Of a DNA stretch of 64,000 nt, positions 38,201-46,332 are shown piece by piece (the stretch's first letter is position 1; every line of letters starts with the position of its first letter). Below the pieces are notes generated by a model that saw only the letters and a program-made list of their open reading frames with translations, was not told the origin of the DNA and did not search any database. The translations under genes and the position numbers were made by a program. Source of the DNA: Bacteroidetes bacterium B1(2017) (GTDB lineage: Bacteria > Bacteroidota > Bacteroidia > UKL13-3); the NCBI GenBank assembly GCA_002256395.1, contig NKJG01000001.1, positions 1,322,773-1,386,772 of the forward strand, given 5' to 3'.

Positions 38201-40896
38201 TAGCTGGTGCAACTGATGTTCCTGTATTAAGAATCCCTGTTAAAGTTTCTTCTTCAAGCTGTAACCCTGGTATTACCACTCAATTTAATTTTAATACTTC
38301 TGGTACTTCTGTTGTAGGTAATATCTTAAGTGCTAAACTTTACAAAACAACTGGTAACACCTTTAATACTACTAAATTAATTAGTACTGTATTCTCACCA
38401 AGTGGTTCATTCTCATTCTTTGTAACAGATACAGCTAATAATGATACCAACAACTATTGGTTAGCTTACGATGTTTCTTCAAGTGCATTAAATGGTGCTA
38501 CTTTAGATGCTCGTATTGATTCAATTTTAGTATTCGGTAATTATGTTATTCCTGCAAATAACAACCCTACAGGTAATGTGTTAATTTCAGTTCCAATGAC
38601 ATATGTTAGTTCAACTTCTGTACATACTGATTTATCGAAAGTTGAAACTGGTTCTATTAATAATAGAATGTTAAGAATCTATGTTCAAACTAGTGCATCT
38701 GGTGCATCAATTAATGCAACTTCATTTAGTTTCAGTACTAATGGTTCAGCTGCTCCATTGGTAAATATTGCTAACGCTAAAGTATTCTATACTGGTTCTA
38801 GCAATGCATTCGCAAGTACTACTCAAGTTGGTACAGCTGTGGCTGCTCCTTCTGGAACATTTACAATTACTGGTAACCAAGCTTTAGGTAACGGTGATAA
38901 CTACTTCTGGTTAACTTATGATGTTCCTTCTGGTGCTAATATTGGTGACTCAGTGGATGCAGAGGTTTCATCTATTACAATTGCTACTGTTCCTCAAACA
39001 CCTACTGTAACTGCTCCTGCTGGTGCACGTTTAATTAGAGCTCCTTATTGTGCTTCTGCTGCTACTTTAACTGGTGATGAAGATATCTTTAATGTAGCTT
39101 TAGGTTCATTCAGTAATGCTTCTGGTTGTACTACTACAGCTCCTGGACCTGGTTCAGTAAATCAATTCTATGCTAATTATACTACACTTGCTGGTCCTAC
39201 AGTTAAACGTGGCGATTACGCTACTATTAATATTACTAGAGGTACTTGTGGTGGTTTCTATGGTGAAGTAATTGGTGTTTACATTGACTACAACCAAAAT
39301 GGTAGCTTAACTGATCTTGGTGAAGATGTATTCGTATCTTCTTACTCTACTGGTTCAGCTAATCAAGTAACTAGTGGAACATTTGCAGTTCCTTTGAACG
39401 CTCCACTTGGAACTACTCGTTTGCGTATTGTTTACGTAGAAGGTACTTCTGTTGGTGCTTGTGGTACTTACGGATGGGGTGAAACTGAAGATTATAACAT
39501 CACCATTACTGATCCTACATATGATACTTACACTTGGACTGGTGTTACTTCAACAGTTGCAAGCGTAGCTACAAACTGGACTCCAAATCGTGTGATTCCT
39601 AATATGACAGATAAATTAATCTTTGATAATAGCTCTGCTCCTATTAGTGTAACTGCTGTTCCTACTGCTATTTCTAGAATAGTTAAATTAACTGGTAACA
39701 CTGTATTAAACGTTGCAGGTACTGCTGGTAATACAATTACAGTTAGTGATACTTTAGACTTAGGTACTGGTAGTAAAATTAATACTGGTTCTCTTAACTT
39801 AGCTTTAGGTACAAGTGCAGCTAAAATTGGTGCTATCTCTGGTACTGGTAAAGTTTATGGTAGCTTAAGCAGATGGTTTAATAGCACAAGTGGTGCATTA
39901 AGCTTCCCATTAACTGATACAGGTTATGCAAATAGAACCGTTACTGTTAACTACACAACTTTCCCTACTTCTGCGGGTTCTGTTACTGCTGGTTTCGTAA
40001 ATGGTGCTGTTACAACTGCTGGTTTACCAGTTTCTGATTTGTCTGCTTCATTAACTGCAAACAGAGTTGGTCAAAACGGTTACTGGAATTTAGCAACTGA
40101 TATGGGTGCTGGAACCTATACTGCTACCTTTAATGGTTCTGGATTCAAAGGTGTTAACAACTACTCTCAATTGATGTTAATCAACAGAGCAGATGCTGTT
40201 ACTTCATGGGGTGTTACTGGTACTCATGTTACCACTACTGGTTCTAACTCAGCTCCTGTATTAAGCAGAACTGGTTTAACTGTTCTTGGTCAATTTGGTA
40301 TTGGTGGCGATAGCTCTGCTAATCCACTTCCTGTTTCAATGTTGTTCTTTAATGCAACAAATGTTAACGGTGATGTATTCTTGAAATGGGCTACTGCAAA
40401 TGAGATTAACAACAAAGGTTTTGCTGTTGAACGCTCAGTTGATGGTAATAACTTTAAAGAAATCGGATTTGTTAAAGGAAACGGAACTACTAACACAACA
40501 ATGAACTATGCTTCTATGGATGAAAATGCATTCGCATTAAACAATACAACTAAGTTATATTACAGATTACGTCAAGTAGACTTCGACGGTGTATTTGAAT
40601 ATTCAAACGTTGTTTTAGTTGACATGGATGCTCAATCTAAAGACGCTGTTAAAGTATTCCCTAATCCATTTGTAAGCTCAATTGGTGTAAACATTCAATC
40701 TACTGATGCTGCAACTGCTAAAGTTGAATTAGTAGATATGCAAGGAAGAATTCTATCTACTGAAACTGTTAAGTTAACTAATGGTGGTGCATACCATGAA
40801 TTAGCTACAGCTAAACAATTAAGTAGTGGTGTTTACTTTGTAAATGTTACAACAAATGGTGTTACTCAAACTACTAAAGTTACTAAATTAGACTAA
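32230..40896 (+). CDS. Giant T9SS surface protein with beta-helices and GEVED repeats
   Basis: 2888 residues. After a signal peptide (to about 34) come two right-handed beta-helix regions (about 35-500 and 605-1045), rich in Tyr, Gly and Asn with repeats such as GYYGIYLYG and YYYGMYLYY, separated by a CARDB-like linker. Then three tandem modules of about 460 residues, each with two BNR-associated N-terminal-like sandwiches and one GEVED domain (IDYNQDGLFTG, WGETEDYNI). A last filler sandwich and a T9SS type A sorting domain (KVFPNPFVSS) end it. Codons are very uniform (GGT, TTA, ACT, GCT), unlike neighbours, which points to high expression. Probably an adhesin or surface layer fibre; no enzyme site seen. 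Confidence 0.87.
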   Translation: MEKTITTRRVSYRRNAILLTMLLAMFSFGKLIAQPLSGSYTVGSGGNYGTISAALAALNTNGVSGPVTMNILPGTYTTTTAISIGTYAGVDATNTLTFDGGSAATTTISGSISTSAILVVNQAKYVTVKNLTISNTFAGSCAGFAIVGSTTTNAGTGTTIKRCIINLPNHGTSTAYGISSGTSTVGYGAASTRIDSVTVDSNTINGGYYGIYLYGSTTVANTYNREIKVRGNTLNNVYYYGMYLYYLQNGIDVMGNTLNMGSSSFYGIYMMYNYNHFTGNNPTRIIGNKIFNTAYCLYYYYSTAGTANPTQIYNNTIVGRAGTYCYGLYLYNGSTYVGNTLVYHNTVKSLNSIYGYGVYYYNPTAGGNTSVMNNIFAISTTSTGYYAAYFATNPANPVGGQAVNNNDYILTGSSAPNLVYRAGAFTTTTYNTASAGGDSSKNIMPAFTSITNDGHLADGCNPKGSPIGSFYVPNDQDDQPRSIATPLIGSDEFVGVNDNIKAVSMLAPAMPITSGSQDLVLLVKNVGANTVTSFSVAYTLNGGTPVVQTYSGTLLPCDTVSMVFTGANQINLGASNAIKVYTYSPNSTADADATNDTIAATLKAPLSGIYTVGAGGNYPNPVAAAADLANGLGGPVIFKVLPGTYTGQVIVNGPIPGASATNTLTWEGDTASTRIITAAVSGQAAFLINGAKYVAVRNLTVNNTATGSVGIAIVGSGSDNNGTGCSITKCTVNMVNTTSVAYGITVTATANGFGLSNHQMDSITIDSNTVNYGYYGIGIYGNTAGNSSFNRNFKVRGNTVNTPYYYGMYMYYIYNQIDVLRNTVVYAPGNTVGYGIYMYYCYNTSANATQFIGNRVDGGAYGGFYLYMLTGTAPVDIINNVAGRTTYGYNYQMYLYAASSSFVRFYHNTLVQDFAQTSATYSPLVAYFPGNALIKNNIFANTATTGTQTACYLYTAPSAANSINYNVYWNAANPGAVIYRGSNYTNANFNTPTAGGDSSLFADPKFISNTNLQVGTCYTGVDLTSLVPADINNVVRNVPPKIGAYENTTPLSYVSSNTIQRTGAVAPGATDFPVLRMPVVFTGCGNGVVSNFYFKTTGTTAASNIASAKVYNTGVSPNFNMSKLVGTVYSPSGAFTFAVNDTVNRNFGDTTNYWLVYDVSGTATNGNFLDATFDSLTVLGLNKIPTVSNPTGNLVVTAPMTYLSSTATHPTNQYVVPGSLNNQLLRIRVITSSIGSPIAATSFSLNTTGGGMDTLNIVNAKLYYTANSSTFAATTLFGSYVPTGLTAATWSPYVITGSQQLSNDTNYFWLTYDIKTGAVVGDSVDAEVTSITINSTAQTPTVTAPAGMRKVRNDYCVSKATSTADEEIWNVTFGTLNNTSTCLTTGGPGSTLNMYSDYSAISAPNIPAGIPTPVSILTSSCGGNYTSSAVIYIDYNQDGLFTGANEQVYFSGSFTGSTASILKTGSITVPCTATPGLTRMRVIYHESSVAAPSCGTYTWGETEDYTINIVNGPATFTNTTAIQVLGATSAGASDVPVLRVPVKVTASPCNPAVITEFNFNTSGTTAVGDITAAKLYKTNTSSVFNTNKLVGTVYSPSGSFTFFVTDTANNDTNNYWLAYDISSSALNAHVIDARFDSVQAFGSYYTPINGNPTGNRLISVPMTFLGASIIHPDLSVAETNSTNNRMLRIMVRTSSSGSSVAATQFALATTGGGNDTANIANAKMYYTGASSTFATTTLFGSYTVSSPTSSTWPAYAITGNQSLLNDTNYFWLTYDIKSAAILFDSVDAELTGLTVGGVAQTPSVGSAAGNRKIRAPYCASTATLSGDEDIFGVQFGTLNNTSGCTTTAPGPGSVNQFYANYTTSVAAPSIPAGIATPINITKGTCGGFYGEVISVYIDLNQDGLFTGTGENVYTSAYATGSANQVITGSVTIPCTATPGITRMRVVYVEGTAAPACGTYGWGETEDYNINIVNGAASYTSSSTIQQTGSVLAGATDVPVLRIPVKVSSSSCNPGITTQFNFNTSGTSVVGNILSAKLYKTTGNTFNTTKLISTVFSPSGSFSFFVTDTANNDTNNYWLAYDVSSSALNGATLDARIDSILVFGNYVIPANNNPTGNVLISVPMTYVSSTSVHTDLSKVETGSINNRMLRIYVQTSASGASINATSFSFSTNGSAAPLVNIANAKVFYTGSSNAFASTTQVGTAVAAPSGTFTITGNQALGNGDNYFWLTYDVPSGANIGDSVDAEVSSITIATVPQTPTVTAPAGARLIRAPYCASAATLTGDEDIFNVALGSFSNASGCTTTAPGPGSVNQFYANYTTLAGPTVKRGDYATINITRGTCGGFYGEVIGVYIDYNQNGSLTDLGEDVFVSSYSTGSANQVTSGTFAVPLNAPLGTTRLRIVYVEGTSVGACGTYGWGETEDYNITITDPTYDTYTWTGVTSTVASVATNWTPNRVIPNMTDKLIFDNSSAPISVTAVPTAISRIVKLTGNTVLNVAGTAGNTITVSDTLDLGTGSKINTGSLNLALGTSAAKIGAISGTGKVYGSLSRWFNSTSGALSFPLTDTGYANRTVTVNYTTFPTSAGSVTAGFVNGAVTTAGLPVSDLSASLTANRVGQNGYWNLATDMGAGTYTATFNGSGFKGVNNYSQLMLINRADAVTSWGVTGTHVTTTGSNSAPVLSRTGLTVLGQFGIGGDSSANPLPVSMLFFNATNVNGDVFLKWATANEINNKGFAVERSVDGNNFKEIGFVKGNGTTNTTMNYASMDENAFALNNTTKLYYRLRQVDFDGVFEYSNVVLVDMDAQSKDAVKVFPNPFVSSIGVNIQSTDAATAKVELVDMQGRILSTETVKLTNGGAYHELATAKQLSSGVYFVNVTTNGVTQTTKVTKLD
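35377..39513 (+). repeat. Three tandem coding repeats of about 1.38 kb
   Basis: Within the giant gene, modules start near 35377, 36763 and 38149 (IQRTGAV, IQVLGAT, IQQTGSV) and end after the WGETEDY segment. Copies are clearly related in both DNA and protein, the last two most of all, showing internal duplication. Boundaries are approximate. Confidence 0.8.
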
Positions 40897-40915
40897 GATC
40901 TATAGTAATACATTC

Positions 40916-40953
40916 AAAAGGGCTGCTTGGATTATCCAAGCAGCCCTTTTTTT
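40916..40953 (+). terminator. Rho-independent terminator of the giant gene
   Basis: Stem AAAAGGGCTGCTTGGAT / ATCCAAGCAGCCCTTTT followed by T residues, 20 bases after the stop. Confidence 0.93.
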
Positions 40954-40954
40954 A

Positions 40955-40962
40955 TACATTTG
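40955..40962 (+). promoter_or_regulatory. Putative -7 element of the SRPBCC gene
   Basis: TACATTTG matches TAnnTTTG, directly behind the terminator and 7 bases before the ATG. The same layout occurs at menE. No TTG at the usual spacing. Confidence 0.3.
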
Positions 40963-40969
40963 ATATACT

Positions 40970-41377
40970 ATGGAAACAGTTACCATTCACCAATCTATTT
41001 TGGTTCCGGCCAAGGCAAACCAGATTTATGAGATTATGATGCATGCCGAGAAACATGCCGATTTAACATCCGATGATGCTATTATTGAAGATACGGTTGG
41101 TTCAGCCTTTAGCTTTTTTAGCGGCTATATTACAGGAACAAATGTTGAACTTAGTTATGGAAAACGAATTGTGCAACTATGGCAAGCCAAAGAGGATGTA
41201 TGGCCAACAACTCATTTTAGTATTGTTATTTTTGATTTGATTGATAAAGGAAATTCTACTCTCATTGAGTTTACTCAAGAGCAGCTTCCTAAACAAGTAG
41301 AAAAAACGATCTACGATGGTTGGTATGATTATTATTGGAACCCTATGTTAGAGCTCTTTGCAGATATGAATTTGTAG
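40970..41377 (+). CDS. SRPBCC (AHSA1-like) domain protein
   Basis: 135 residues forming one START-like/SRPBCC fold: the N-terminal strand TIHQSILVPAKANQIYEIM, a helix with KHADLTSDD, then AFSFFSGYITGTNVEL and a C-terminal helix ending in MLELFADM. Pattern is that of AHSA1 (activator of Hsp90 ATPase)-like small-molecule-binding proteins. Ligand unknown. It converges on the methyltransferase gene with a 1-base gap. Confidence 0.82.
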   Translation: METVTIHQSILVPAKANQIYEIMMHAEKHADLTSDDAIIEDTVGSAFSFFSGYITGTNVELSYGKRIVQLWQAKEDVWPTTHFSIVIFDLIDKGNSTLIEFTQEQLPKQVEKTIYDGWYDYYWNPMLELFADMNL

Positions 41378-41378
41378 C

Positions 41379-42155
41379 CTATTTCTTGCGGCCAACTAAT
41401 ACAATATCCCAAGTAAAATCTAGTCTATCCTGAGTTAAAAAGAAATCAGACGTTTCTATTTTTAAGGTATCCGAATTGCTTTCTTTTAAATCTTTACGCA
41501 TGAGGCTAGTTAAGAAATTATAAGGAGCAACTAACCAAGAAGCAGGTATCATTTTATGAATTCCCAATGGATCAAGACGTAAAATCTTTTTAGCCCATTT
41601 GGCATTTTCTTCATAGTAAAGGTTTACTTTTTCATTTCCCTGAACACCCCATAGTTCTATACTATCAAATACCTCGCTTGCTTCTTTGCGCATTTCATCA
41701 AAGGTATACTCATACACATGAAACGGATTTCTAGCAATGCTCATCTTCGCATTTGGTGTAGTGCATAGAAATACTCCACCTGGCTTCAATACGCGCTTTA
41801 CATCCATCATAAACTCTTTTCTAGGATGAATATGTTCTATGAATTGAAATGCAGTAACAACTTCCTTACTTTCCGATTCGAGCGGAATAGGAGGTACCTT
41901 GCCTGAAATGAAACTTAAGTTTTTCTTAGCCTCATGCTTCTTTCTAGCTTCTGCAATTGTACTTTCACTATAATCTACTCCTACGGTATTTTTAGTATAA
42001 TCGGCTAAGTATTGTGTACCATAACCATCAGCACAACCAATATCTGCTGTTTCTTTATCTCTTAAAAAACTCAATGCCCATTCATAGGCAAAAAAGCAAC
42101 GCTTTACAGTTACGTTGTTACTATCTTCAAAACTTGGACGTTCTCTATCAAACAT
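41379..42155 (-). CDS. Class I SAM-dependent methyltransferase
   Basis: 258 residues. Motif I ADIGCADGYG (near residue 38), acidic end of strand 2 in GVDYS, motif IV region TAFQFIEHIHP and the post-motif strand PGGVFLCTTPN. The last 100 residues contain an extra alpha/beta region with FYNF-like hydrophobic patches, probably for the acceptor. Resembles Ubi/Coq-type or glycan-associated methyltransferases; the acceptor is not known. Single gene. Confidence 0.83.
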   Translation of the reverse strand: MFDRERPSFEDSNNVTVKRCFFAYEWALSFLRDKETADIGCADGYGTQYLADYTKNTVGVDYSESTIAEARKKHEAKKNLSFISGKVPPIPLESESKEVVTAFQFIEHIHPRKEFMMDVKRVLKPGGVFLCTTPNAKMSIARNPFHVYEYTFDEMRKEASEVFDSIELWGVQGNEKVNLYYEENAKWAKKILRLDPLGIHKMIPASWLVAPYNFLTSLMRKDLKESNSDTLKIETSDFFLTQDRLDFTWDIVLVGRKK

Positions 42156-42185
42156 GATTTGTTTACTTTGGCTATAGGGCCATGG

Positions 42186-42216
42186 TTTGGCAAAAATAAG
42201 GAAATGAATAACTTTG
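42186..42216 (+). promoter_or_regulatory. Putative promoter of the DUF2461 gene
   Basis: TTTG at 42186-42189, 19 bases, TAACTTTG at 42209-42216. Both elements match the Bacteroidota consensus exactly, 19 bases before the ATG. Confidence 0.6.
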
Positions 42217-42235
42217 ATAAAATTATTTACTGAGA

Positions 42236-42895
42236 ATGGATTTTAAATTATTAATTAATTTTTTGAAGGAGCTTCAAAATAATAATAGTAAGGAGTGGTT
42301 TGACCAAAACAGGACTGAATATGAGGCTTTAAGAAAAAATTGGATAACATATGTTGGCAAAGTTATAGATGGCCTCCAATCGTTTGATCCAAGTTTAAAT
42401 GGCCTTGAACCTAAGGCTTGCATCTTCAGAATAAATAAAGATATCCGTTTTAGTAAGGATAAAACTCCCTATAAAACCAATTTTGGTGCAATTATGAATA
42501 GGGGAGGTAAAAAATCGCTTTTTTCTGGATACTATTTACATATTGACCCAAAGGAAATTTTTATTGCTGGTGGAGCTTACCAACCAACTCCCGAACACTT
42601 AGCAGCCCTTAGGCAAGAAATAGATTATAATTACGAGGAGTTTAAGGCAATTGCAAGCAATAAAATTGCGACTAAAAACTTTGGTACAATTGGAGGAGAA
42701 AAATTGGTTCGACCACCAAAAGGGTATGAACTAGATAATCCGGCAATTGAGTATTTAAAACAAAAGAGTTTTATTTGGGTGAAGAATTATTCTGTCAAGG
42801 AACTTTATTCTCCAACCTTTATTGAAGAAATTTTGTTGAGTTATAAAGCCATGAAGCCCTTGAATGATTTTATCAATAGATGCGCCGAAAATTAG
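42236..42895 (+). CDS. DUF2461 family protein
   Basis: 219 residues, matching the DUF2461/TIGR02453 pattern: FLKELQNNNSKEWFDQNR near the start, FRINKDIRFSKDKTPYKTNF in the middle, SGYYLHIDPKEIFIAGG, and KGYELDNPAIEYLKQKSF. The family is widespread and cytosolic; the role is unknown. It overlaps the isochorismate synthase gene by 4 bases at the stops. Confidence 0.9.
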   Translation: MDFKLLINFLKELQNNNSKEWFDQNRTEYEALRKNWITYVGKVIDGLQSFDPSLNGLEPKACIFRINKDIRFSKDKTPYKTNFGAIMNRGGKKSLFSGYYLHIDPKEIFIAGGAYQPTPEHLAALRQEIDYNYEEFKAIASNKIATKNFGTIGGEKLVRPPKGYELDNPAIEYLKQKSFIWVKNYSVKELYSPTFIEEILLSYKAMKPLNDFINRCAEN

Positions 42896-43908
42896 CTAAG
42901 GAATTGTTCTAGGGCATTCATTTTATTTTGAGTTTCGTACCATTCTTTTTCTGGGTCTGAACCAAGTGTTATTCCCGCACCCGCAAAGAGTGTTAGTGAT
43001 TCTTCTTGAATGGTTAAGCACCTAAGATTCACAAATAATTGAATGTTGCTATTAGTGTATAGTCCCAGGAATCCAGCATAAAAGGTCCTTTCTAAATTCT
43101 CTTTATCGTTTATAAAGGTAAGCGACTCTTTTTTAGGTAAGCCGCCTACTGCCGGTGTAGGATTTATTTCAACTAAAAATTCCGAAAGTTTTGATTGATC
43201 CGAACAGCTGAATGAAAACTCGGTTCGTATGTGACTTAATTTTCCTGAGATATATGTAAAAGGCAAAGTTTTTTGAAAGGGTAAATGATATTTTTGGAGT
43301 AGGCTTTCCAAATATAGTTCAACCCAATTTTGCTCTATTTTTTCCTTTTCTGTCCAAGAACTTTCTTGGTCATTTCGTATGGTTCCAGCCATAGCCACAG
43401 TAGTAAAATTTTGGTTCGATCCAACCAATAGTGGTTCTGGAGATGCTCCAATCCATGTTCCTGTTTGGGGCGACGAAAGATAATACACAAAGGCTAAGGG
43501 ATAGGCCTTTTCAATTGAATTAAAGACTTGCTCAATAGAAAGGTGATTTTTTTTAATTGTTTTTGAATTTGCTAAAACAACTTTTTTAAAGGCGTTTTCA
43601 TTCATTTGGCGGAGCGCCATTTGTACAATAGTTTCATAATGTTCTTTACCTTTATTTTCAAAGGTATTTTCAAGAAAATTATTGGGTTCAGGAAAAATTC
43701 CGTCAAACAATTTTTGCTCAGCAAAGGGAATTCCATATGAATGCGTCTCCCCATTAAAGGGAGCCATTAGAAATACATTTGTTGGAATTGGAAGATTTAG
43801 ATCAAGTGATATAGCATTGCCAACTACTTGGAATATTTCTTTTGAGTTTGGAAGCCTGAAAATAACGAATGAGTCGTTTTTATTTACCTCCATTCGGTAT
43901 GGGTACAA
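42892..43908 (-). CDS. menF: Isochorismate synthase
   Basis: Chorismate-binding enzyme that turns chorismate into isochorismate, the first committed step to menaquinone. 338 residues, on the short side, as for Bacteroidota members. Motifs: KKVVLANSKTI, GASPEPLLV, AMAGTIRND, SHIRTEFSF, INPTPAVGGLPK, RTFYAGFLGLY and AGAGITLGSDPEKEWYET with the C-terminal Glu and Lys of the active site. It could also serve a siderophore (EntC), but no siderophore genes are near and the next gene upstream is a MenI-like thioesterase, which it overlaps by 29 bases. MenF is preferred. Confidence 0.85.
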   Translation of the reverse strand: MYPYRMEVNKNDSFVIFRLPNSKEIFQVVGNAISLDLNLPIPTNVFLMAPFNGETHSYGIPFAEQKLFDGIFPEPNNFLENTFENKGKEHYETIVQMALRQMNENAFKKVVLANSKTIKKNHLSIEQVFNSIEKAYPLAFVYYLSSPQTGTWIGASPEPLLVGSNQNFTTVAMAGTIRNDQESSWTEKEKIEQNWVELYLESLLQKYHLPFQKTLPFTYISGKLSHIRTEFSFSCSDQSKLSEFLVEINPTPAVGGLPKKESLTFINDKENLERTFYAGFLGLYTNSNIQLFVNLRCLTIQEESLTLFAGAGITLGSDPEKEWYETQNKMNALEQFLS

Positions 43909-44323
43909 CAGCCATTGTTAAACGACTAATACAACATAATTGATTATCCTCATTGGTAATTCTTATTTCCCAAACTTGCGTGCTTTTTCCTATGTGAAAA
44001 GGTTTGGCTGTTCCATAAACTTTCCCCTTAGAGGCGCTTTTTAAGTGGTTAGCGTTAATATCTAAACCTAATGCAACATACTTTGATCTATCCACACAAA
44101 GGTTTGCAGCCATGCTCCCAACAGTTTCGGCTAAAACACAAAATGCACCGCCATTTACCACACCAAGTGGTTGAATAGTTCTATGATCTACGGGCATGCT
44201 TGCCATTAAATAATCATCACCCAATTCAACAAATTCAATTCCTATCCATTCACAAAGTGTATTTTTGTTTCTAAGGGTAATTGCTTCGAGGGAAATTTGT
44301 TCTTTTTGAAAAAAAATACTCAT
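43880..44323 (-). CDS. Hotdog-fold thioesterase (likely DHNA-CoA thioesterase)
   Basis: 147 residues with one hotdog domain of the PaaI/YdiI type. The active-site helix reads VVNGGAFCVLAETVGSMA: the catalytic Glu is kept, while the usual His before GG is Asn. Because the gene overlaps isochorismate synthase by 29 bases, the best guess is 1,4-dihydroxy-2-naphthoyl-CoA hydrolase of menaquinone synthesis (MenI type). A general acyl-CoA thioesterase is the alternative. It also touches the hybrid kinase gene (1 base shared). Confidence 0.8.
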   Translation of the reverse strand: MSIFFQKEQISLEAITLRNKNTLCEWIGIEFVELGDDYLMASMPVDHRTIQPLGVVNGGAFCVLAETVGSMAANLCVDRSKYVALGLDINANHLKSASKGKVYGTAKPFHIGKSTQVWEIRITNEDNQLCCISRLTMAVVPIPNGGK

Positions 44324-46326
44324 TATAAGCTGGAAGGTTTTTGTGTGTATTTAACAATTTTACTATAAAGTTCTTCGGGTTTAAAAGGCTTGGTAACGTA
44401 ATCATTCATTCCTGCCTCAATAACCTTCCTCCTAGTTTCTAAAAAGGCATCTGCTGATAATGCTATAATTGGAATATCCGTATTTTTTACCACAGAGTTA
44501 TTGCCACGAATGATTTCTGCCGCTTGGAATCCGCTCATTTCTGGCATCTGTAAATCCATTAATACTAAATCAATATCATCTCTTTCCCTTAGTATTGTTA
44601 TGGCCTCAGCACCATGGTTTGCAATAATTAATTCGTTATTCCATTTTTTGAAAAACTGTTTGGCAACAAATTGATTCATTAAATTGTCTTCCACCAACAA
44701 TATTTTTAATCCAGATAAATCTGCTGGTTCCGAATTTTTTTGTGTAGTAGCCTCTAGGTTTTCAGATGTTCCAATTGAATAATTAATACTAACAATAAAT
44801 GATGTTCCAATCCCAACTTCGCTTGTAATTCCAATCTCACCACCTTGCAATTGAACCAAGTTTTTTGTGATGGCAAGGCCTAAACCCGTACCTCCATATT
44901 TTCTTGTTGTATCTGTATTAGCTTGTGTAAAGCTTTCAAATATTTTTGATTGTTGACTTTCTGGAATACCAATTCCACTATCTTTAATGGTGAATTGTAT
45001 TTTAATTGAATCAACAGTTTTTTGAATTACTAATACACTTACTTTGATAAATCCTTCGGAGGTAAATTTAATTGCATTACCAACCAAATTAAATAGAATT
45101 TGGTTTAACCTATACGGGTCGCCCTTAATTGCAGATGGAACCTCTTCATCAACTTCAATCACAAAATCTAAGCCTTTTTCTTTGGTTCTATGCTCAAAGG
45201 TTTTTCTTAATTCACCCATTCTATGGCGAATATCAAAATCTATATTTTCGAAAGTTACCTTACCAGCTTCAATCTTACTAAAATCTAAAATATCATTGAT
45301 AATTACGAGAAGGTTATCTGCCGAATATTTAATTGATTTTATGTTCTCTAAATTCGTCCCCTCAAATTTTTCCTCCAATAGCAATCCTGTTAAACCAATA
45401 ATGGCATTCATTGGAGTTCTAATTTCATGACTCATATTCGATAAAAACTCAGATTTAGCTTGGGCCGCGGCAATGGCATCATTTTTAGCTTGTAATAAAT
45501 CCTGCTCTATCTTTTTGTTTTCGGTAACATCCTGTGAGTAAATGGCAACCCCAGTTACTTCTCCATTGGCATTTATAATTGGATTAAAGGTTGTTTCATA
45601 CCAAGGCACTTCTTTATGGCTATCATTACTAAAACTAACCTGCTCCAATACGGTAAATTGATCACCTAGGAAGCATTTTTCAATATTTTGAATTAGGCTA
45701 ATTTTTCTTTCTTCATGAATAGGAATTTCATGCAAATTGATATCTGTTCTAACAATTCCATTTGCACGTAATAAGTGCTCCAGATTTTCTTTAAAAGAAC
45801 TATTAAATGAAATCAGATTAAGGTTTCTATCAAATGCATAAATTAAATTTCGTGTACTTTCAAGAATTGCATTTAAGCGGTTATTGTTTTCAATAATTTT
45901 CTTTTCAGCAACTTGTCTTTGCCTTTCTGCATCCCATAAACGTACTGCAGTAATAACAACTTTCGATATTTTATCCGGAGTAATATCACTCTTAGTAAAA
46001 TAATCGAACGCGCCATTTTTAATCATTTCAACGGCAATTTTTTCATCACCTTGGGAGGTCATTACGGCTACAGGAGTATTAATTGACATGTCTCTCAATT
46101 TTCTGAGTAACTGTAGTCCATCAATACCAGGTAATAAGTAATCAAGAAAAATACAATCGAAAGTATTTTTTTCTATAGTCGATAAGGTTTCGGCAGCGTT
46201 ATAACAAACGGTTAAAGAGTATTTAATATCCGATTTTTTAAGGGACCTTTGAAAGGTCATTACATCTACCTCATCATCATCTATTAATAATAAATTATAT
46301 TCAGCGGTTTCAGGTTCGAGGCTCAT
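44323..46326 (-). CDS. Hybrid histidine kinase REC-PAS-HK-REC
   Basis: 667 residues, no membrane helix, so cytosolic. Order: receiver (about 10-125, FDCIFLDYLLPGIDG), coiled linker, PAS domain (about 150-275, IYAFDRNLNLISFN), HisKA with FLSNMSHEIRTPMNAIIG, HATPase with LFNLVGNAIKFTS, DSGIGIPESQ and GTGLGLAITK, and a C-terminal receiver (about 540-660, IDLVLMDLQMPEMSG). No HPt domain. The front receiver suggests input from the single-domain regulator or the kinase encoded just upstream, in a phosphorelay. Output is unknown. Confidence 0.9.
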   Translation of the reverse strand: MSLEPETAEYNLLLIDDDEVDVMTFQRSLKKSDIKYSLTVCYNAAETLSTIEKNTFDCIFLDYLLPGIDGLQLLRKLRDMSINTPVAVMTSQGDEKIAVEMIKNGAFDYFTKSDITPDKISKVVITAVRLWDAERQRQVAEKKIIENNNRLNAILESTRNLIYAFDRNLNLISFNSSFKENLEHLLRANGIVRTDINLHEIPIHEERKISLIQNIEKCFLGDQFTVLEQVSFSNDSHKEVPWYETTFNPIINANGEVTGVAIYSQDVTENKKIEQDLLQAKNDAIAAAQAKSEFLSNMSHEIRTPMNAIIGLTGLLLEEKFEGTNLENIKSIKYSADNLLVIINDILDFSKIEAGKVTFENIDFDIRHRMGELRKTFEHRTKEKGLDFVIEVDEEVPSAIKGDPYRLNQILFNLVGNAIKFTSEGFIKVSVLVIQKTVDSIKIQFTIKDSGIGIPESQQSKIFESFTQANTDTTRKYGGTGLGLAITKNLVQLQGGEIGITSEVGIGTSFIVSINYSIGTSENLEATTQKNSEPADLSGLKILLVEDNLMNQFVAKQFFKKWNNELIIANHGAEAITILRERDDIDLVLMDLQMPEMSGFQAAEIIRGNNSVVKNTDIPIIALSADAFLETRRKVIEAGMNDYVTKPFKPEELYSKIVKYTQKPSSL

Positions 46327-46332
46327 GGTAGG

